A DNA stretch of 64,000 nt from Amaricoccus sp003258405 (GTDB taxonomy: Bacteria; Pseudomonadota; Alphaproteobacteria; Rhodobacterales; Rhodobacteraceae). The DNA lies in NCBI RefSeq assembly GCF_043226085.1, contig NZ_CP171225.1, positions 3,472,001-3,536,000 on the forward strand, in the 5' to 3' direction. The stretch's first letter is position 1; each line of letters opens with the position of its first letter. Below, piece by piece: positions 60,812 through 64,000 of the stretch. Made by a program: the position numbers and the translations under genes. The notes beneath the pieces were generated by a model. That model worked only from the letters and a program-made list of their open reading frames with translations. It had not been told where the DNA came from and ran no database searches.

Positions 60812-61450
60812 TCAGGGTCGCCAGGCGAGGAAGTTCGCGATGAGCCTGAGGCCGGTCTTCTGGCTCTTCTCGGGGTGGAACTGCGTCCCGATCATGTTGT
60901 CGCGCCCCACCGCCGCCGTCACCGGCCCGCCATGATCGACGCGCGCGAGCACATGCTCCGGGTGTTCCGCAATCACATGATAGGAATGCACGAAATAGGC
61001 ATGGTCGCCTGGCTCGATCCCGGCCAGAACCGGATGCGGCGCAATGTCAGAGAGCGCGTTCCATCCCATGTGGGGGATCTTGAGCGCGGGGTCCGAAGGC
61101 TTGATCTTTACCACCTCGCCGGGAATCCAGCCGAACCCTTCCGTCACCCCGTGCTCGAGGCCACGGCTCGCCATGAGCTGCTGCCCGACGCAGATGCCGA
61201 GGAAGGGCGCGCCCTGATCGATCACCCGCGTCCGGATCGCCTCGAACATGCCGTCGACCGCCATGAGCCCGGCCCGGCAATCGGCGAAGGCGCCCACGCC
61301 GGGCAGCACGATCCGGTCCGCTCCCAGCACGCGCTCGGGGTCGTTGGTAACGATCACCGTACCCGCTCCCGTCTCCCGCGCCATGCGCTGGAAGCTCTTC
61401 TCCGCCGAGTGCAGGTTGCCGCTGGAATAATCGATGATGACGCAGGTCAT
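60812..61450 (-). CDS. hisH: Imidazole glycerol phosphate synthase, glutaminase subunit
   Basis: A 212-residue class I glutamine amidotransferase supplying ammonia to HisF. Nucleophile Cys is in FLGICVGQQLMASRG, the His-Glu pair in GTQFHPEKSQKTG. It starts MTCVIIDYSSGNLHSAEKSF. Overlaps hisB by ATGA. HisF and HisA are not within the window downstream on this strand, so the operon is split or interrupted here by the MarR locus. Confidence 0.94.
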   Translation of the reverse strand: MTCVIIDYSSGNLHSAEKSFQRMARETGAGTVIVTNDPERVLGADRIVLPGVGAFADCRAGLMAVDGMFEAIRTRVIDQGAPFLGICVGQQLMASRGLEHGVTEGFGWIPGEVVKIKPSDPALKIPHMGWNALSDIAPHPVLAGIEPGDHAYFVHSYHVIAEHPEHVLARVDHGGPVTAAVGRDNMIGTQFHPEKSQKTGLRLIANFLAWRP

Positions 61451-62037
61451 TCCGAAAGCGTTCCCTTGGTGGAGGGGATGCCAGCGCTCCGCGGGTCGGG
61501 CTCGACGGCTTCGCGCAGGGCGCGGGCAAAGGCCTTGAAGGTCGCTTCGGCGATATGGTGGCTGTTCTCGCCGTCAAGCTTCGCAAGATTGAGCGTGACG
61601 CCGCCGTTCATCGCCACGGCGGTGAAGAATTCCCGTACGAGCTCGGTATCGAACGTGCCGATCTTCGGGCTCGGCATGTCGACTTTCCAGACGAGAAACG
61701 GCCGCCCGCTCAGGTCGAGTGCCGCCCGCACCAGCGCCTCGTCCATGGCGAGCAGGCAGGAGCCGTAGCGGCGGATCCCGCACTTGTCGCCGAGTGCCGC
61801 TGCGAGCGCGCGGCCAAAGGCGATGCCCACATCCTCGACCGTGTGATGATCGTCGATATGCAGGTCGCCTTCCGCTTCAATCTCGAGATCAATGATCGCA
61901 TGACGCGCAATCTGGTCCAGCATGTGATCGAAGAAGCCGACGCCGGTCCGGTTCTCGTAGCGGCCCTCGCCATCGAGGTTCAACCGGACGGAGAGGGACG
62001 TCTCGGCGGTCTTGCGGCTGATCTCTGCCTTGCGCAT
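61447..62037 (-). CDS. hisB: Imidazoleglycerol-phosphate dehydratase
   Basis: A 196-residue monofunctional HisB, sixth step of histidine synthesis. The two manganese-binding motifs are IDDHHTVEDVGIAFG and ENSHHIAEATFKAFA, with FFDHMLDQIARH and CGIRRYG between. The start at 62037 reads MRKAEISRKTAETSLSV. First gene of hisB-hisH on the minus strand. Confidence 0.95.
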   Translation of the reverse strand: MRKAEISRKTAETSLSVRLNLDGEGRYENRTGVGFFDHMLDQIARHAIIDLEIEAEGDLHIDDHHTVEDVGIAFGRALAAALGDKCGIRRYGSCLLAMDEALVRAALDLSGRPFLVWKVDMPSPKIGTFDTELVREFFTAVAMNGGVTLNLAKLDGENSHHIAEATFKAFARALREAVEPDPRSAGIPSTKGTLSE

Positions 62038-62556
62038 GGGGAAGTATCCTCGGGCTGGTCTTCGGACGCGCTTATACCCGCCGGGTGGGGCCTATCCAAC
62101 CCTGATACGTCTGCCTCTTCCGGTTCCACTCAGATCGCCGCGCGTCCGGGGAGAGATTCGCGCGATGGAAGACGGGAAGCGGCTGATTCCAGAGGATTGG
62201 GGTGTGGGCTGAGCGGCTGGCGCGTATTCTGCGGCGAGTTCCACATCAATCGATTGCGAAGGCGGGCAGGAGTGCAATGCAGCAAAAAGTCATAGGCGAA
62301 AAACCGCTCATACCTGGGTTCGAGCCTGAGTCTGCCGCTCTGTCACGGTCTTGCTAATACTTTTCTCTAAGCCACCATTATGGCGTGGAAACTTGTCCTG
62401 TTTACCTTTCCGGAAGTTGCTCCAAGAAGTGGCAAAGTGTAAGGATCTGCCGATTTCTCGCTGGTCTTGTCATAAAATATTCGCCCCGGATCGCTTTCGA
62501 TAAACCCCAAGTAGAGCTATGGTGCCGCGTGGCCGTTGATTCCGGGGAGGAATAAG
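62038..62556. other. 519-bp gap between hisB and a small unknown gene
   Basis: No supportable gene on either strand. It is AT-richer than the coding regions around 62270-62500. The hisB promoter on the minus strand and that of the gene at 62557 must lie here. A GGTTCGAGCC string near 62318 looks like a tRNA T-loop but lacks partner stems. Confidence 0.5.
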
Positions 62557-62784
62557 ATGAATGAACGTGCTATCGTCGTCTGTGCAACGGATGCCCGCAT
62601 CAACGAGCGTCTCGTGGCACGGGGCATGGATCCGATGGAAGGTCCGTGCCTGACCGACGTTCTCCACGAGGCGATAGGGGAAAAACTCACGTCTCGTGAG
62701 GCGCTCCGTCTCTGGCAGCCCGAAAAGCTCGCGCGCGATCCGCGCGTAAGGGCGGTGCTGCAGCGGTATCTCGCAGCGTCCTGA
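62557..62784 (+). CDS. Small hypothetical protein
   Basis: A 75-residue soluble protein: MNERAIVVCATDARINERLVARGMDP, then a helical region ending ALRLWQPEKLARDPRVRAVLQRY. No family recognised. It has a strong ribosome binding site (GGGGAGGAATAAG), supporting real expression. Followed by a GC hairpin at 62829-62845. Confidence 0.65.
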   Translation: MNERAIVVCATDARINERLVARGMDPMEGPCLTDVLHEAIGEKLTSREALRLWQPEKLARDPRVRAVLQRYLAAS

Positions 62785-63088
62785 CATCGGAGGGTCCGGC
62801 CCAGGCCGGGTTCACCAACGACCGGTTCGCGGGCGCCTCGCCCGCGCCGGGCACCCAGAAGGGGGACAGCCAGAGCGCCGGTTCCCCCGCTCTCCCGAAA
62901 ACATCGCGAACACCCCGCCGCCCGGAGCCGGTCCGAGCCTTGCCTTGCCGGCAGGTCATGCCGTCCCGCGGGCAGATTTCGGTGACCACGCCGCTTTTCC
63001 CGGTGCGCCCGACCCCGTCTCAGGGGGCGTTGACGCTCAGACATGGCCTGTTACGGTAGGCGATGCGGCAGCGGAGAGGGAGTTCAGC
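62785..63088. other. 304-bp gap before the BCCT transporter
   Basis: No gene seen. GCGGGC (62829-62834) with GCCCGC (62840-62845) can terminate the preceding small gene. TTGACG at 63030 is a possible -35 for the transporter, with only a weak -10 about 16 bp downstream. Confidence 0.4.
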
Positions 63089-64000
63089 ATGAGTGAAAGC
63101 ACCGATACCGGCAACGTGCCGAATTTGATCGAGACCGAGTACGAAATCGGACAGGATAATATCGAGGTTTCGATCGGCCCGTTCGGGATCGATATTCACA
63201 ATCCTGTCTTTCTCATTACCGGCCTGTCGGTGATCGGGCTGGTGTTTTTCTGCCTGATCTTCGACGAGACTTCAGCAAGTATCTTCGGGGCGCTTCGGCC
63301 CTGGCTCACGTCGCAGTTCGACTGGGTCTTCGCCATCTCGATGAACATCTTCGTGCTGTTCTGCTTCTATCTGATCATCTCGCCGCTCGGGCGGATCAGG
63401 ATTGGCGGACAGGATGCCGAACCGGAGTATTCGTATCCGAGCTGGTTCGCCATGCTGTTCGCAGCCGGTATGGGGATCGGCCTCGTCTTCTATGGCGTGC
63501 TCGAGCCGATGAACCACACCCTGAGTGCGCCGCTCGGCCAACAGGGGGTGTTCGATGCCGATGGCAATCTGCGCGACCCGGCGGCAGTAAAGCAGGCGGT
63601 GGAGCTCGGGATCGCGGCGACGATCTTCCATTGGGGGCTGCACCCTTGGGCCGTCTATGCCGTCGTTTCGCTGGCGCTCGCGATCTTCTGCTACAACAAG
63701 GGGCTTCCGCTGACCGTCCGATCGGCCTTCTATCCCATCCTCGGCGAGCGGGTCTGGGGTTGGCCGGGGCACCTGATCGACACGCTCGCGGCCATCGCGA
63801 CGCTCGCGGGCCTTGCCACCTCGCTCGGGTTCGGCGCGACGCAGGCGGCGGCGGGGCTCGAGCGGCTCTTCGGCCTCGAGCCCTCGGCGACGCTCGAGAT
63901 CGTCATCATCATCGTGGTGACGGGCGCCGCGATCATCTCCGTCGTGCGCGGGCTCGATGGCGGCGTGAAGGTGCTTTCAGAAGCCAACATGCTGCTTGCA
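63089..64000 (+). CDS. BCCT-family betaine/choline/carnitine transporter, N-terminal part
   Basis: 304 residues are visible and the frame is open at the window edge; full BCCT proteins have about 500-700. An N-terminal cytoplasmic stretch (ETEYEIGQDNIEVSIGPFGIDIHNPVF) precedes helices. Hallmarks are SWFAMLFAAGMGIGLVFYGVLEPMNH (Na+/substrate helix, in outline) and the aromatic box HWGLHPWAVYAVV. It would import glycine betaine, choline or DMSP-like solutes by Na+ or H+ symport. GAGAGGGAGTTCAGC precedes the ATG at 63089. Confidence 0.92.
   Translation, partial: MSESTDTGNVPNLIETEYEIGQDNIEVSIGPFGIDIHNPVFLITGLSVIGLVFFCLIFDETSASIFGALRPWLTSQFDWVFAISMNIFVLFCFYLIISPLGRIRIGGQDAEPEYSYPSWFAMLFAAGMGIGLVFYGVLEPMNHTLSAPLGQQGVFDADGNLRDPAAVKQAVELGIAATIFHWGLHPWAVYAVVSLALAIFCYNKGLPLTVRSAFYPILGERVWGWPGHLIDTLAAIATLAGLATSLGFGATQAAAGLERLFGLEPSATLEIVIIIVVTGAAIISVVRGLDGGVKVLSEANMLLA

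Noticed and set aside
62165..62212. A short frame starting MEDGKRLIPEDW as the beginning of a gene.
   Set aside because: It stops after 15 codons and no continuation is visible in another frame, so I cannot support a gene or pseudogene.
62290..62345. GGTTCGAGCC resembling a tRNA T-loop.
   Set aside because: No acceptor, D or anticodon stem partners can be found at the right distances, and the T-stem itself has a mismatch.
62687..62989. A 100-codon minus-strand frame between the small unknown gene and the BCCT transporter.
   Set aside because: It overlaps the small gene, lacks a ribosome binding site and has low-complexity Arg/Ala/Gly composition.

Overview
The window is a contiguous, high-GC chromosomal segment of an alphaproteobacterium, most likely order Rhodobacterales (Rhodobacteraceae/Paracoccaceae). 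The case rests on several features: an IscR-type regulator lacking the usual three-cysteine cluster motif at the head of a suf operon; a PccR/ScfR-type regulator beside pccB-pccA-mcm; a stand-alone 44-residue aa3 oxidase subunit IV; COQ9; a DUF6525 protein; and heavy use of ATGA, GTGA and TGATG gene overlaps. I saw no insertion sequences, prophage, CRISPR arrays, rRNA or convincing tRNA genes. It reads as ordinary core and near-core chromosome with several regulatory modules of real interest.

Layout. 1-3973: a DsbA/FrnE-like fragment and an acyl-CoA synthetase (minus), a CobW-type metallochaperone behind a Zur-like palindrome, DUF6525 and tag. 4132-11093: a formamide locus (fmdA-amiS-fmdB, minus) divergent from a fused NCS1-permease/histidine kinase, followed by a receiver-kinase and a convergent OmpR-type regulator. 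11242-22617: tsaC, a DmdC-like acyl-CoA dehydrogenase, an MBL hydrolase, cox subunit IV, a lipoprotein, an NCS2 purine/uracil permease with a 598-bp leader, rpsU, coq9, an aminotransferase, a quinone oxidoreductase, a Nudix hydrolase and trhO.

22653-37978 is a propionate/propionyl-CoA block: pccR, a DUF3300 protein, pccB, three small unknown genes, pccA, DUF4174, methylmalonyl-CoA mutase, malic enzyme and propionyl-CoA synthetase. Together these activate propionate, carboxylate propionyl-CoA, isomerise it to succinyl-CoA and return C4 acids to pyruvate. pccR and pccB share a bipartite operator with identical 18-bp spacing.

38018-43487 is a four-gene signalling module behind a sigma-54 promoter. 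It encodes a cysteine-free molybdopterin-fold periplasmic protein, a membrane histidine kinase with a decayed ATPase domain, a soluble kinase-receiver-HPt protein and a LuxO/NtrC-type activator. This is my best candidate for an under-described system. 43580-48897 is a nucleoside salvage operon (cdd-deoC-deoA-deoB-add-upp). 48902-50449 holds small convergent genes.

50609-59142 is the iscR-iscS-sufB-sufC-sufD-sufS operon with five non-Suf genes embedded in it. Its upstream region carries an Irr-type iron control element over the probable -10. 59454-64000: a secreted hypothetical, a membrane protein divergent from a MarR regulator across a double palindromic operator, hisH-hisB, a small unknown gene and the start of a BCCT transporter that runs off the window.
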